A DNA stretch of 36,869 bases from a virus: positions 1-36,869 of the IMG/VR virus record IMGVR_UViG_3300027852_000108; one strand, written 5' to 3'. The translations under genes and the position numbers were made by a program. Below the pieces are notes generated by a model, which saw only the letters and a program-made list of their open reading frames with translations, did not search any database and was not told where the DNA came from. Of the stretch, positions 24,211 to 30,726 are shown piece by piece. The number at the start of each line of letters is the position of its first letter. Position 1 is the stretch's first letter.

Positions 24211-24399
24211 TCATAGGGTTAATGTAATATCTACGCTAATAATATAATTATCTACTACACCGCAAGTACTGTGCGTTATAGTATCGGTAGTCATCTCTAA
24301 CATCGCAGGTTTTACCTCGTTTGCAAGTGATTGCAAAATATTAGAGATTTGTACAGATGCGTCTTTTGCTCTTTGTCTTGCTTCATGTATCTCCATCAT
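24211..24399 (-). CDS. Small hypothetical protein, 62 aa
   Basis: A 62-residue protein (MMEIHEARQRAKDAS...) directly upstream of thymidylate synthase, with AGGAGG before the paired ATGs and a 17-base overlap with the membrane protein gene. A 16-bp palindrome at 24321-24336 encodes residues LQSLA, and after it an ACGAGG ribosome-like site precedes a later in-frame ATG (24303), which could be an alternative start. No family is recognised. Confidence 0.65.
   Translation of the reverse strand: MMEIHEARQRAKDASVQISNILQSLANEVKPAMLEMTTDTITHSTCGVVDNYIISVDITLTL
24321..24336. promoter_or_regulatory. 16-bp palindromic operator-like site (copy 7)
   Basis: TTGCAAGTGATTGCAA, with two TTGCAA arms, lies inside the 62-residue gene. 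On the transcript ACGAGG follows directly and an in-frame ATG lies 17 bases beyond. Confidence 0.55.
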
Positions 24400-25030
24400 T
24401 CCTCCTGCCCAGCTTTATACGTCTGGCTTGATCCATCATAATGTCAGGTTCTGATGCTGGTTCTTTAGCGTTTGTAGAGGTACCAGAGCGCCTTACTACG
24501 TGCCGGGAGCCGTCTGGAAGTCTGATAGTCTCTGTTATTTCCTGCACTGATCCTGGTTGGGCTCTAGCACGTTCCTCTTGAAACCTTTCATATGAGGCGT
24601 TTACATTAGTGGTATTTGATGCACGTACCATACCGCTCCCACTCTCCTCTACTTGGCCAGTAAGGTTACTTCTAGTCTCTGCTGCCTCTCTTCTCTCTTT
24701 CTGCAGTTCCCGTACACCTAGGATTACCACCAAACCAAAGATATGGGCAGACGCTATCCAATACCAACCCATAGCAACTACAAAGGTTATCTGCAACATG
24801 TCCGTTAACATGTGATACCGTACCCACCATTTGTTACTATGTTCTGGTACTTCATCTGGATCATCTTTTAGTTGTGTCAATAATATAAGTACTGCGGTTA
24901 TAAACATTAGGATAACCCAGAAAACTAAGACATTATCCATCCAGGCTATTTTCTCAATACCTGCTCCGTATAGGAATGTACAATAAACTACATCCATAAA
25001 CAGGGCTTTATGCTGATTAACTGTTTTCAC
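24383..25030 (-). CDS. Membrane protein with cytoplasmic basic tail, 215 aa
   Basis: A 215-residue protein starting at GTG 25030, which overlaps the preceding TGA and has AAGGAG seven bases upstream. Hydrophobic segments at about 11-25, 34-53 and 75-107 give three to four membrane spans. From about 110 it is hydrophilic, with KERREAAETR and ERFQEERARAQ helices, and ends ARRIKLGRRNDGDT, sharing the basic motif of many soluble proteins here. It probably sits in the host inner membrane with its tail inside. Function unknown. Confidence 0.75.
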   Translation of the reverse strand: MKTVNQHKALFMDVVYCTFLYGAGIEKIAWMDNVLVFWVILMFITAVLILLTQLKDDPDEVPEHSNKWWVRYHMLTDMLQITFVVAMGWYWIASAHIFGLVVILGVRELQKERREAAETRSNLTGQVEESGSGMVRASNTTNVNASYERFQEERARAQPGSVQEITETIRLPDGSRHVVRRSGTSTNAKEPASEPDIMMDQARRIKLGRRNDGDT

Positions 25031-25503
25031 TTACGTCTCCTTACACGTCTGTTAGGATTCACTGGTGGTACCTTATGCCAAACAGTAAATAGATAGGGGA
25101 AGGTGTTTTGTTGATGCATCCGCCAGGATGTGTCTTTTTTAAATATAACCCCAGGCATTACGCATGGTACTGTTTCCCGTCTGTCTGTGCCTACGTATAT
25201 AGGTGGCTTCTCTCCGTACTTTCTGTGTATGCGATAACAGTAACAACCGGATGGTGCTTTAGAATACTCAAAAGGCAGGCCTGTTGCTGCCATTCTGATT
25301 AAGTTACCTGGGTGATCCACGGCATGAGCTATCGGGAACGAGATGTAATAGTAGTCATCCTGGGGGATGTAAAACTTACGGTATTCTAGGCCTATATCGT
25401 CCCCTACTCCCTTTGGGAAAGGCCATTCTACCTCTGCATCGACTCTACGACGTCTACGCCTTGTAGGCTTCTTATCTGTGGTCTTGCGAACTCTTACTGG
25501 CAT
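25027..25503 (-). CDS. Hypothetical protein with basic N- and C-termini, 158 aa
   Basis: Starts at ATG 25503 (MPVRVRKTTDKKPTR...); an in-frame GTG at 25524 abuts the preceding stop and is less likely. The first 25 residues (VRVRK, then RRRRRRVDAE) and the last eight (NRRVRRRK) are basic. The middle is Tyr- and Pro-rich with two Cys (GCYCYRIHRK) and WRMHQQNTFPY, like a compact globular domain. No family recognised. The gene overlaps the membrane protein gene by four bases. Confidence 0.75.
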   Translation of the reverse strand: MPVRVRKTTDKKPTRRRRRRVDAEVEWPFPKGVGDDIGLEYRKFYIPQDDYYYISFPIAHAVDHPGNLIRMAATGLPFEYSKAPSGCYCYRIHRKYGEKPPIYVGTDRRETVPCVMPGVIFKKDTSWRMHQQNTFPYLFTVWHKVPPVNPNRRVRRRK

Positions 25504-25524
25504 AGTATCCTGTACTCCTATCAC

Positions 25525-25710
25525 CTATCTATCCCTATTAACTATCATATTTATAAAACCATCTTTATATGGCCCCTTTCGTACTTTAGTCCGTCTTTGT
25601 TTTAGCTTCTTACGCATCTTTTCGCCACACTCTTGGTGTATATGCTTTTTTGTGCTTTTACCACACGCTACGCATATACCCTTGGGTGCATCTCGTGCTT
25701 TAAACGGCAT
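25525..25710 (-). CDS. Small Cys/His basic protein, 61 aa
   Basis: A 61-residue protein with one CVAC and a later HQEC (GICVACGKSTKKHIH, QECGEK) suited to binding one zinc ion, followed by a Lys/Arg-rich segment (MRKKLKQRRTKVRKG). It probably binds nucleic acid. GGAGGTA lies upstream of ATG. It is followed directly by the 158-residue gene. Confidence 0.7.
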   Translation of the reverse strand: MPFKARDAPKGICVACGKSTKKHIHQECGEKMRKKLKQRRTKVRKGPYKDGFINMIVNRDR

Positions 25711-25742
25711 TGCGTACTACCTCCATAATAGCTTTACACTAC

Positions 25743-26078
25743 TTAAAGATCTACTGGAACAGAGAATATATCGCTTACCTTTAGTGTAGCTGGTTTCACT
25801 GTTCGTGCAGATGTTACGCCCCTATGATTCGTAGTGTGTATAGTCCCTGTTATGGTCATAGTACATTCCTCGCCAGACACATCCATTTCCATGATTCGTG
25901 TTTGCACTACAATGCGCGTAGGTGCTTTATCTTTTTCTTCTTGCAAAATTCTGCAGGTCTCTAATGCTGCGTCCAACTGCTCCTTCAGCTTGTCGTGCTT
26001 TATTTGTAATATCGATAGACGCTGTTCTATCGGGGTTAACCCGTTCAATACACGCTTTACTCTTATTCGCTGTCCCAT
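25743..26078 (-). CDS. Coiled-coil protein with basic N-terminal motif, 111 aa
   Basis: A 111-residue protein (MGQRIRVKRVLNGL...). The N-terminal RIRVKR matches the shared basic motif, followed by a coiled coil (IEQRLSILQIKHDKLKEQL, 18-50) and a beta-rich C-terminal half. An almost ideal AGGAGGTG lies five bases before ATG 26078. Its first 152 bases overlap the 3' part of the preceding gene in another frame (see findings). Function unknown. Confidence 0.75.
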   Translation of the reverse strand: MGQRIRVKRVLNGLTPIEQRLSILQIKHDKLKEQLDAALETCRILQEEKDKAPTRIVVQTRIMEMDVSGEECTMTITGTIHTTNHRGVTSARTVKPATLKVSDIFSVPVDL

Positions 26079-26748
26079 TTACACCTCCTACCCTAAAGCT
26101 ACCACGTTCCATTATTCCTATAAGGGTTCGTTCCATTTCTCCACCATCAAAATCTCTAACATTTACGTATACTTCATCCTGTACCCCTTGCTCATTGTTA
26201 AACACCCCAGTTCTATTACCGTAAATATCTAACATAAGATGTTCAGACATTAACATCTGTCTCATATGCTGCCAAGAATAAGCAGGCTTATTTTCAATCT
26301 GATTTACTAATCTCTTCTTAGCTAGAACCAAGGTACTGCTTGAAGTTGCAGCAAAGTCTATACCGGTAAATACAGGTAAGGAACTTGGCTGTATTTTCTT
26401 CCCTTGCATTAGGGCGGTAAGCAACTTATCACGTACTTTTATGTCTCGCCTGAGAGCCCTCGCTATTGCGATCTCTACCTCCATTCGCTCTTTGTACGTA
26501 TTTGCTGCAGCCTCTGCTTCTTTAACTCTCTGTTGCACGATTTCTGCTTGCTTGTTAAGGGTATCTATTTGCTTGTTCAGTTCTTTATTGAAGCGTTCCA
26601 GTTCTTCAGCAATATACTGTTCTGCTTTGATCAGGACTTCACTCTCCGCCTCTCTGAAACCCTGCTGGTATCCAAGCTTAAAAGACTCTGGATTTACAGT
26701 ATTAGCGTGCGTAGTTCTTTGGATTTTAATGCGTCTCTTGTCACTCAT
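25927..26748 (-). CDS. Coiled-coil protein with basic N-terminal motif, 273 aa
   Basis: A 273-residue protein (MSDKRRIKIQRTTH...). The basic KRRIKIQR is followed by LGYQQGFREAESE, then a long coiled coil (about 35-110: EELERFNKELNKQI, VKEAEAAANTYKERM). Residues 150-230 look globular. The last ~50 residues lie in the region shared with the 111-residue gene in another frame, so the true C-terminus deserves a check. It is related in layout to the 122- and 223-residue proteins. Confidence 0.75.
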   Translation of the reverse strand: MSDKRRIKIQRTTHANTVNPESFKLGYQQGFREAESEVLIKAEQYIAEELERFNKELNKQIDTLNKQAEIVQQRVKEAEAAANTYKERMEVEIAIARALRRDIKVRDKLLTALMQGKKIQPSSLPVFTGIDFAATSSSTLVLAKKRLVNQIENKPAYSWQHMRQMLMSEHLMLDIYGNRTGVFNNEQGVQDEVYVNVRDFDGGEMERTLIGIMERGSFRVGGVNGTANKSKACIERVNPDRTASIDITNKARQAEGAVGRSIRDLQNFARRKR

Positions 26749-27109
26749 GGGTAGTCACCTTTGGGCATGTATCTGGATCTACGTACATTTCCTCATCTGC
26801 AAAAGGATCTACTGCAGTGTACGTTAGACCAGATGCTTTGATCCGGCGCTTTCTTGCCCTGTCTGCGTTAGTCCCAGGTTTTCCCTGATTCTGTTTCGTT
26901 CTTCTTATCTGAGACTCAAGCACTTTAGTTTTCTTTTCCAGGTAATCGATTCTGGCGTCCTTTTCATGTAGGGTAGCCTTCAGCTCTGCGATCTCCCCAC
27001 GTTTAGTGATCAGCATTTTCTTCTCGCCCACAGCATGCCCTTTGGTAAAACCTTCGGCATACAGATCTACCTCTCCTGGGCTCCTGTTAACTCTGATACG
27101 TCTTTTCAT
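26741..27109 (-). CDS. Coiled-coil protein with basic N-terminal motif, 122 aa
   Basis: A 122-residue protein (MKRRIRVNRSPGEVD...). The N-terminal RRIRVNR is followed by YAEGFTKGHAVGEKK and a coiled coil (ELKATLHEKDARIDYL, 42-68), then a basic stretch (RARKRRIKASG) and an acidic end. ATG overlaps the previous TGA (ATGA). The layout matches the neighbouring 273-residue protein and the distant 223-residue protein, suggesting a small family. Function unknown. Confidence 0.75.
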   Translation of the reverse strand: MKRRIRVNRSPGEVDLYAEGFTKGHAVGEKKMLITKRGEIAELKATLHEKDARIDYLEKKTKVLESQIRRTKQNQGKPGTNADRARKRRIKASGLTYTAVDPFADEEMYVDPDTCPKVTTHE

Positions 27110-27396
27110 AGCGTACTACGTTCAAGGTATCCGCAACGGGGGCATTGTTTGGTTATCTTTTCTCGGGGCATAATTAATGCAGTATCCTCTGTCACTTCAC
27201 CTACTCTGGCTACATTATTTATGGTGTGCACTACAGATACATCTCCATCTTCATGGATCTCTTGTATAAGTACAGTAGTAGTATCTTCAAGATCTATACT
27301 TCCATCCTTCAATCTGAACTCCCATCTGTACTTGGACACAGAGTAGCGAAAACTCTGTCCTGTCTCCGTTAACACCTCAAATATTTTGCTGCTCAT
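27106..27396 (-). CDS. Hypothetical protein with CxxC, 96 aa
   Basis: A 96-residue protein (MSSKIFEVLTETGQS...) with alternating strands and a C-terminal KQCPRCGYLERSTL containing one CxxC. GAGGA lies eight bases before ATG. It lies between the newly found 51-residue gene and the 122-residue gene, overlapping the latter by four bases. No family recognised; the CxxC could bind zinc as a dimer. Confidence 0.75.
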   Translation of the reverse strand: MSSKIFEVLTETGQSFRYSVSKYRWEFRLKDGSIDLEDTTTVLIQEIHEDGDVSVVHTINNVARVGEVTEDTALIMPREKITKQCPRCGYLERSTL

Positions 27397-27412
27397 ACAT
27401 TTTTCCTCATCG

Positions 27413-27568
27413 TTACACCATGTGAACGCAGACTATCGATTTGAATCCAGCCATAGCTAGCGCTTGCTGCCCGTTAAGAGCACGTACCAATATTCCAACA
27501 CCTTTCTTGGGTCTAAGGGTGTAGTACGCGAAGTACTTGTTTTCTTTTTCAGGTACAAATTTCTTCAT
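27413..27568 (-). CDS. Small hypothetical protein, 51 aa
   Basis: A 51-residue protein that fills the gap between two coupled genes. It starts MKKFVPEKENKYFAYY at ATG 27568, overlapping the TGA of the gene before it (ATGA), and ends FKSIVCVHMV at TAA 27413. The middle (TLRPKKGVGILVRALNG) has alternating strands. The ATGA junction and the clean fit in the gap support it as a real gene. No family recognised. Confidence 0.75.
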   Translation of the reverse strand: MKKFVPEKENKYFAYYTLRPKKGVGILVRALNGQQALAMAGFKSIVCVHMV

Positions 27569-28128
27569 GGCAGTTTAATCCTTCGTGGACTGTCCATACG
27601 CACACCATCTGTAGGTAGTTCTTTTTGGGGGCCGCGTTTAGCACTGGCATGTCTGGTACCTGTTGCATTTCCTGCAAAACGCTCTGCAAAAGCTGCAGCT
27701 ATGCTTCTAGACACAGTATCGTCCTCTTCATAAGTAACAGCTTGAACCTGTGCTTCTAATAGTGCGTCTATATGTTCAAAGACTGCTCTGCGTGTTTCTT
27801 CACTAAACGACGATAGATCTATAGTTCTCGAATACATCCCTGGATCTGACTCATTCATATCTACTTGTGTGCTGGGAATCTGTTCTGCCAGTCTGTCATC
27901 AACAACCCATCCGTTTCCACATACTACACTCATTGCATCTATGATCCCTCTGTCGAATGGGTGCATAGTTTCGTATAACCGGTAGGCTTCACACTCCAGC
28001 TCCATGGGGGTTTTCTCCCCTCGGATTAAGCAACCCAACGCATAGTCATAACCATCACGTTGTGACTTGATGTCGCGCTCTTCTTTCCTGGCAGCTCGAC
28101 TCTTTTTTGAGAAGTAGAACAGGTTCAT
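27565..28128 (-). CDS. Hypothetical protein ending in RRIKLP, 187 aa
   Basis: A 187-residue protein. ATG 28128 (MNLFYFSKKSRAARK...) overlaps the previous TGA, and an ATG 18 bases upstream is less likely. A helical middle (RDIKSQRDGYDYALG, RRAVFEHIDALLEAQ) is followed by a flexible, basic C-terminus (AKRGPQKELPTDG, PRRIKLP). The RRIKL ending matches the membrane protein at 24383. Function unknown. Confidence 0.72.
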   Translation of the reverse strand: MNLFYFSKKSRAARKEERDIKSQRDGYDYALGCLIRGEKTPMELECEAYRLYETMHPFDRGIIDAMSVVCGNGWVVDDRLAEQIPSTQVDMNESDPGMYSRTIDLSSFSEETRRAVFEHIDALLEAQVQAVTYEEDDTVSRSIAAAFAERFAGNATGTRHASAKRGPQKELPTDGVRMDSPRRIKLP

Positions 28129-28400
28129 ACGCTGATGCGCTTCCATCCGCTCTGTGTCATCTTCATAAGGAACCAGTTGATATGCGCTACGTCTTCATGC
28201 ACGTAGGGCTTCAATGAGATTTTCTGGGTTTTCGTGGGAATGTCGAATATGTGCGTATCTGGTAGAGCACTTATCCCCGTGTCGATCAAAGCGAAATTGG
28301 TTTTATCGGTAACCGGTATATTGGTAGATAAGATGGTTTCCATAGTATGCTGTTCACCTCCATCCGGTGTATGTATTGCTATACGTATCACTGTCCTCAT
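28125..28400 (-). CDS. Hypothetical protein, first gene of the early/middle operon, 91 aa
   Basis: A 91-residue protein (MRTVIRIAIHTPDGG...), the first gene downstream of the consensus promoter at 28495-28523, with a leader of about 88 bases. The beginning MRTVIRIAIH resembles the basic/hydrophobic alternating motif of other N-termini. No family recognised. Being first after the strong promoter it should be expressed early and strongly. Confidence 0.7.
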   Translation of the reverse strand: MRTVIRIAIHTPDGGEQHTMETILSTNIPVTDKTNFALIDTGISALPDTHIFDIPTKTQKISLKPYVHEDVAHINWFLMKMTQSGWKRISV

Positions 28401-28494
28401 AGCTCTTCCCCCGTTTTTTAAATTGACCCTTGATTAATGGACATTTCGCGGAACGTGAGCATGTTGGCGCGATACCCTATCCATTGACCCATAC

Positions 28495-28523
28495 ATTATA
28501 TAACTACAGCATGTGCTTGTCAA
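28495..28523 (-). promoter_or_regulatory. Perfect consensus sigma70 promoter
   Basis: On the minus strand TTGACA (28523-28518), exactly 17 bases and TATAAT (28500-28495) match the sigma70 consensus at every position. It points into the operon that begins at 28400 and runs without a clear terminator to about 18500. Confidence 0.85.
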
Positions 28524-28639
28524 CGAATAATTCTATATGGCTGTATACGAATACATATAATTTTGGAGACTGTTTTTACCACATCCTATAAAATTGGGCG
28601 ATATACCAGAACATGCGAATAAACATGCTAGGGTAATAT

Positions 28640-28655
28640 TTGAAATTGATTGCAA
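28640..28655. promoter_or_regulatory. 16-bp palindromic operator-like site (copy 8)
   Basis: TTGAAATTGATTGCAA, the commonest form, lies in non-coding sequence about 120 bases upstream of the consensus promoter -35 box. Confidence 0.75.
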
Positions 28656-28688
28656 TCCAACAACTGCGACAGCCATTTTGATATGGGC

Positions 28689-28762
28689 ATAGACAAATTC
28701 TATGGTCGATTATTTGTAAACACAATAGGGGTATTAAGAGAATTGTTATTGAATTTGTCTAT
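28689..28762. repeat. 12-bp perfect inverted repeat with 50-base spacer
   Basis: ATAGACAAATTC (28689-28700) is the exact reverse complement of GAATTTGTCTAT (28751-28762). The left arm also holds CATAG...CTATG (28688-28704). The arms could be paired operators or a long hairpin; no gene overlaps them. Confidence 0.6.
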
Positions 28763-28815
28763 ACGCGCATAAAGCCTACCCGCATAGTAGCGAATAGACT
28801 TTAGTTATGTACCTA

Positions 28816-29046
28816 TTATTGTTCTATATATCTATGAGACCATGTGCCATCCCGATCAAGGGATATAGTGACCTGTGACCGCTTAGGTGTTAGGTATATA
28901 GTGGTACCGTCGCCGTGTGCATCTGTTACCGTTAGCGTGGCGCTGTGGGGTTGTGGTGCCCGTCTCGTGGCGCTGTCGTGTGTAAGCATAGCGCCTAGGG
29001 TACCGATAGCTACTAGGTAGACTATAATGTGGCTTAATGGTGGCAT
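28816..29046 (-). CDS. Small membrane-anchored protein, 76 aa
   Basis: A 76-residue protein (MPPLSHIIVYLVAIG...) with an N-terminal hydrophobic segment (residues 5-22), likely a membrane anchor or signal, then a polar domain with a TLTVTDAHGDGTTI strand pair. GGGG lies just before ATG. It directly follows the 26-residue membrane peptide behind a shared promoter. Two adjacent small membrane genes could act on the host envelope, but nothing identifies them as holin or spanin. Confidence 0.65.
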   Translation of the reverse strand: MPPLSHIIVYLVAIGTLGAMLTHDSATRRAPQPHSATLTVTDAHGDGTTIYLTPKRSQVTISLDRDGTWSHRYIEQ

Positions 29047-29055
29047 ATCATCCCC

Positions 29056-29136
29056 TTATAACATAGCCAATATAAGAACGACGGCAAAGGCAATCAAGAA
29101 GTACTTGAAATTGTTGGAGCTGGATGAGTATTGCAT
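29056..29136 (-). CDS. 26-aa membrane peptide
   Basis: A short gene (MQYSSSSNNFKYFLIA...) from ATG 29136 to TAA 29056. Residues 12-26 are almost all hydrophobic, a single membrane span. GAGG lies six bases before ATG, a TATAAT (29181-29176) lies upstream, and the next gene starts ten bases later. The leader carries CCAACCAA next to the ribosome site. Ribosome site, promoter and context support it, but the size limits confidence. Confidence 0.6.
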   Translation of the reverse strand: MQYSSSSNNFKYFLIAFAVVLILAML

Positions 29137-29175
29137 AGTGACCTCGTTTGGTTGGGTGGTGTTTCTTTGTCTTTC

Positions 29176-29181
29176 ATTATA
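29176..29181 (-). promoter_or_regulatory. TATAAT -10 box upstream of membrane peptide
   Basis: A perfect TATAAT on the minus strand about 40 bases before the 26-residue gene. No good -35 at 17-bp spacing is seen (TTCTTT), though a TG lies four bases upstream of the box, so it could be an extended-type or activated promoter. Confidence 0.4.
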
Positions 29182-29269
29182 AGCATAGCAAACTAGGCAA
29201 AGAATGCCAATACCGTGTTTCTATGACCCTATTAGTTTAACTTGGGGCGTCCTTGCCCCGTGCCATTAA

Positions 29270-29758
29270 CTAAGCTGGAATGTCAACCTTCTTGAACTTG
29301 GTTGAAGTTGCGAAGCGTGCGGTTTTCTCTTTCAACTGTCCCGCCTTGATTGCGGTCTCTAACGCCTTCATTTCGGCGGTGTCAACTTCTTGGCCGACGG
29401 TCGAACCATTGAGCCTACCTGAGAAGTAATTCCAACCCGTGACGGTTAAGCGGATGTTACCGCTTGCGGTCTCTTCAATGTTGCCGTTTTTGGTGTGGTG
29501 CGATATGGCGGTATTACTGGCGAAGAATGGGCGGATAGCCGACTTCTTTGCCTGTTTCCGTCCGCTTGTGAACATACCCGCAACGGATAGAACGGCAAGC
29601 ATATAGGTAAAGAGGGCCTTGCCGCGTGGTGTGGCTTGCAAGGCATAGCGCTCTATTGTCTTAACCTGGGAAACGGCTTTAACCTGCTTAGTTGATTTCC
29701 TGGCCGCTTGTTTCTTTGATGCTGCGGTCTCGCTTACTTTGTTAGATGGGTTTTTCAT
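29270..29758 (-). CDS. Basic Lys/Ala-rich protein, 162 aa
   Basis: A 162-residue protein (MKNPSNKVSETAASK...). The first 35 residues are Lys/Ala/Ser-rich like histone H1-type tails, followed by a conserved-looking RGKALFTYMLAVLSV segment and a C-terminal KLKEKTARFATSTKF-like basic end. AAGGA lies seven bases before ATG and it has its own promoter (29809-29836). Base composition around it is visibly more GC-rich than in the neighbours. It could bind nucleic acid; no family recognised. Confidence 0.7.
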   Translation of the reverse strand: MKNPSNKVSETAASKKQAARKSTKQVKAVSQVKTIERYALQATPRGKALFTYMLAVLSVAGMFTSGRKQAKKSAIRPFFASNTAISHHTKNGNIEETASGNIRLTVTGWNYFSGRLNGSTVGQEVDTAEMKALETAIKAGQLKEKTARFATSTKFKKVDIPA

Positions 29759-29808
29759 AATGGCATCCTTTTGGTTGGTTAGTTAAAGATTATTCTCTAA
29801 CTGTCTTA

Positions 29809-29836
29809 AGTATAGGCTGTATAGGTTTCTTTGCAA
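29809..29836 (-). promoter_or_regulatory. Promoter of the 162-residue gene
   Basis: On the minus strand TTGCAA (29836-29831), 16 bases and TATACT (29814-29809) lie about 50 bases before the gene start. Two and one mismatches to consensus respectively. Confidence 0.6.
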
Positions 29837-29890
29837 GCTGTATTTGCGATTATCGTTATACCGAGTTTCTATGACCCCATATATAAAACT

Positions 29891-29906
29891 TTGCAATTAA
29901 TTTCAA
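29891..29906. promoter_or_regulatory. 16-bp palindromic operator-like site (copy 9)
   Basis: TTGCAATTAATTTCAA in the non-coding region upstream of the 162-residue gene, about 55 bases upstream of its -35 box. Confidence 0.7.
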
Positions 29907-30003
29907 ATAAGGGCATTAGTAAAACTTTCCCTAGCTGTATTAATAGGAGCATAACTTTATTTTGGGACAATTTTATTAATGGGGTCATTAACTGGCTTTA
30001 TGA

Positions 30004-30085
30004 CTAGCAGGCAGACAGACGGTATTGTAAGGACAGTGCGGACAGGGTAGGGTATCACTCACCAGCCAGGACAGCAGCAAACGGT
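30004..30085. repeat. Duplicated intergenic element, copy A
   Basis: Shares ordered blocks TAGCAGGCA, ACGG, CAGTGCG, GGTAGGGTAT and ACAGCAGCA with 31226-31295. Spacing differs by a few bases, so it is an old or selected duplication and not a recent one. Confidence 0.6.
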
Positions 30086-30122
30086 ATAGCGCTCCAGTGC
30101 GTACAGACATAAGTATCAGGGA

Positions 30123-30308
30123 TTAACGAAGATCTTCTATGTTTACTTCTACACTCAACATCTCTAGTGTGTCGGCCCGGATCACAACATTGAAACTGTT
30201 TCCTAGTGTTATTGTTTCAGCGAACTTTATTGCTTCCTGACCGCTACTAGAATTGGTAACATAATAATTACCGTCTGGATCCACTAATAAGTAGTCGTAA
30301 TATTCCAT
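30123..30308 (-). CDS. Hypothetical protein, 61 aa
   Basis: A 61-residue acidic protein (MEYYDYLLVDPDGNY...) with AGGA eight bases before ATG. It looks like a small beta-rich fold (YYVTNSSSGQEAIKFA) with a helix and a VVIRADTLEMLSVEV strand pair. It follows the 92-residue gene by 17 bases in a short operon. No family recognised. Confidence 0.7.
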   Translation of the reverse strand: MEYYDYLLVDPDGNYYVTNSSSGQEAIKFAETITLGNSFNVVIRADTLEMLSVEVNIEDLR

Positions 30309-30325
30309 AATAGTATCCTGGTAGT

Positions 30326-30604
30326 TTAATGCTTAACTGCGTTGGTACCTAGTTGCTCGCGACAATACTCCCTTCCCGCTTCTATATCTTCCTCGGTTAT
30401 CATGCCGCCCGTATCAACAACCCATTCAATGTCTTGAATGTTCTGCGCTATAGTAGCGAACGGAATAAACGCCTTTGCTTTCATACCGCCTTGCTCATCC
30501 CAATAGTAGTATTCGCAATTGTCTTCCCCTTCGTCTGTAACTGATACGTGATAGACGATAAATAGCCTGCCCTTATATCTGTGTTGTTGTACTGGGTTAT
30601 TCAT
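30326..30604 (-). CDS. Hypothetical protein, 92 aa
   Basis: A 92-residue protein (MNNPVQQHRYKGRLF...). The sequence RLFIVYHVSVTDEGE and ITEEDIEAGREYCREQ show a beta-rich domain followed by a helix. It starts the short operon behind a promoter whose -35 lies inside a 16-bp palindrome. The leader carries ACCAACCAACC (30633-30623). The ribosome site (CGGAT) is weak. Confidence 0.7.
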   Translation of the reverse strand: MNNPVQQHRYKGRLFIVYHVSVTDEGEDNCEYYYWDEQGGMKAKAFIPFATIAQNIQDIEWVVDTGGMITEEDIEAGREYCREQLGTNAVKH

Positions 30605-30639
30605 GACGTTATCCGCTTATGTGGTTGGTTGGTATATTA

Positions 30640-30668
30640 AGTATCGTGTGTCACATGTTTGAAGTCAA
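30640..30668 (-). promoter_or_regulatory. Promoter of the 92-residue gene, -35 inside operator
   Basis: On the minus strand TTGACT (30668-30663), 17 bases and GATACT (30645-30640). The -35 box is inside the palindrome at 30659-30674, so a bound repressor would exclude polymerase. The predicted transcript starts about at the ACCAACCAACC element. Confidence 0.5.
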
Positions 30669-30674
30669 TTGCAA
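30659..30674. promoter_or_regulatory. 16-bp palindromic operator-like site (copy 10)
   Basis: TTGAAGTCAATTGCAA, one base from the form at 9493. The unusual GTC creates TTGACT on the minus strand, used as the -35 of the promoter at 30640-30668. Confidence 0.65.
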
Positions 30675-30693
30675 TCACAAATTTATTTTAGGC

Positions 30694-30719
30694 AAAAAGA
30701 ACCCCCAATGAAGGGGGCT
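30694..30719 (-). terminator. Intrinsic terminator after the HTH/Cys gene
   Basis: On the minus strand CCCCC (30717-30713) pairs with GGGGG (30706-30702) around TTCATT, with two more outer pairs, followed by TTCTTTTT. It ends the transcript of the 117-residue gene; TTGGTTGGTT lies directly before the stem. Confidence 0.82.
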
Positions 30720-30726
30720 AATGGGG

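Larger units (their letters stand above)
28401..28815. other. Intergenic control region (415 bases)
   Basis: I see no credible gene on either strand. The region holds the perfect consensus promoter (28495-28523), a leader with two GGGTCAAT repeats, one 16-bp palindrome (28640-28655), a 12-bp inverted repeat (28689-28700 with 28751-28762), and a possible weak minus-strand promoter TTGTGT-17-TAGAAT ending at 28697. It is AT-rich and looks like the main switch for the early/middle operon. Confidence 0.7.
29759..30122. other. Intergenic control region (364 bases)
   Basis: Holds the promoter and CCAACCAA leader of the 162-residue gene, one 16-bp palindrome (29891-29906), a GGGTCATAGAAACTCGGTAT block (29877-29858) that recurs with two changes near 29230-29210, and the first copy of the duplicated element (30004-30085). 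A 40-codon frame (29988-30110, MSVRTGALYR..., with CPHCPYNTVC) lies in it but lacks a ribosome site; it is treated as uncertain. Confidence 0.65.

Noticed and set aside
18549-28400. tRNA genes in the early region
   Set aside because: No cloverleaf-like segment with a T-loop and anticodon stem was found by reading; hairpins seen are terminators or simple inverted repeats.
29988-30110. 40-codon gene with CPHCPYNTVC
   Set aside because: Attractive cysteine pattern but no ribosome site; kept as a note in the duplicated-element finding, not as a gene.
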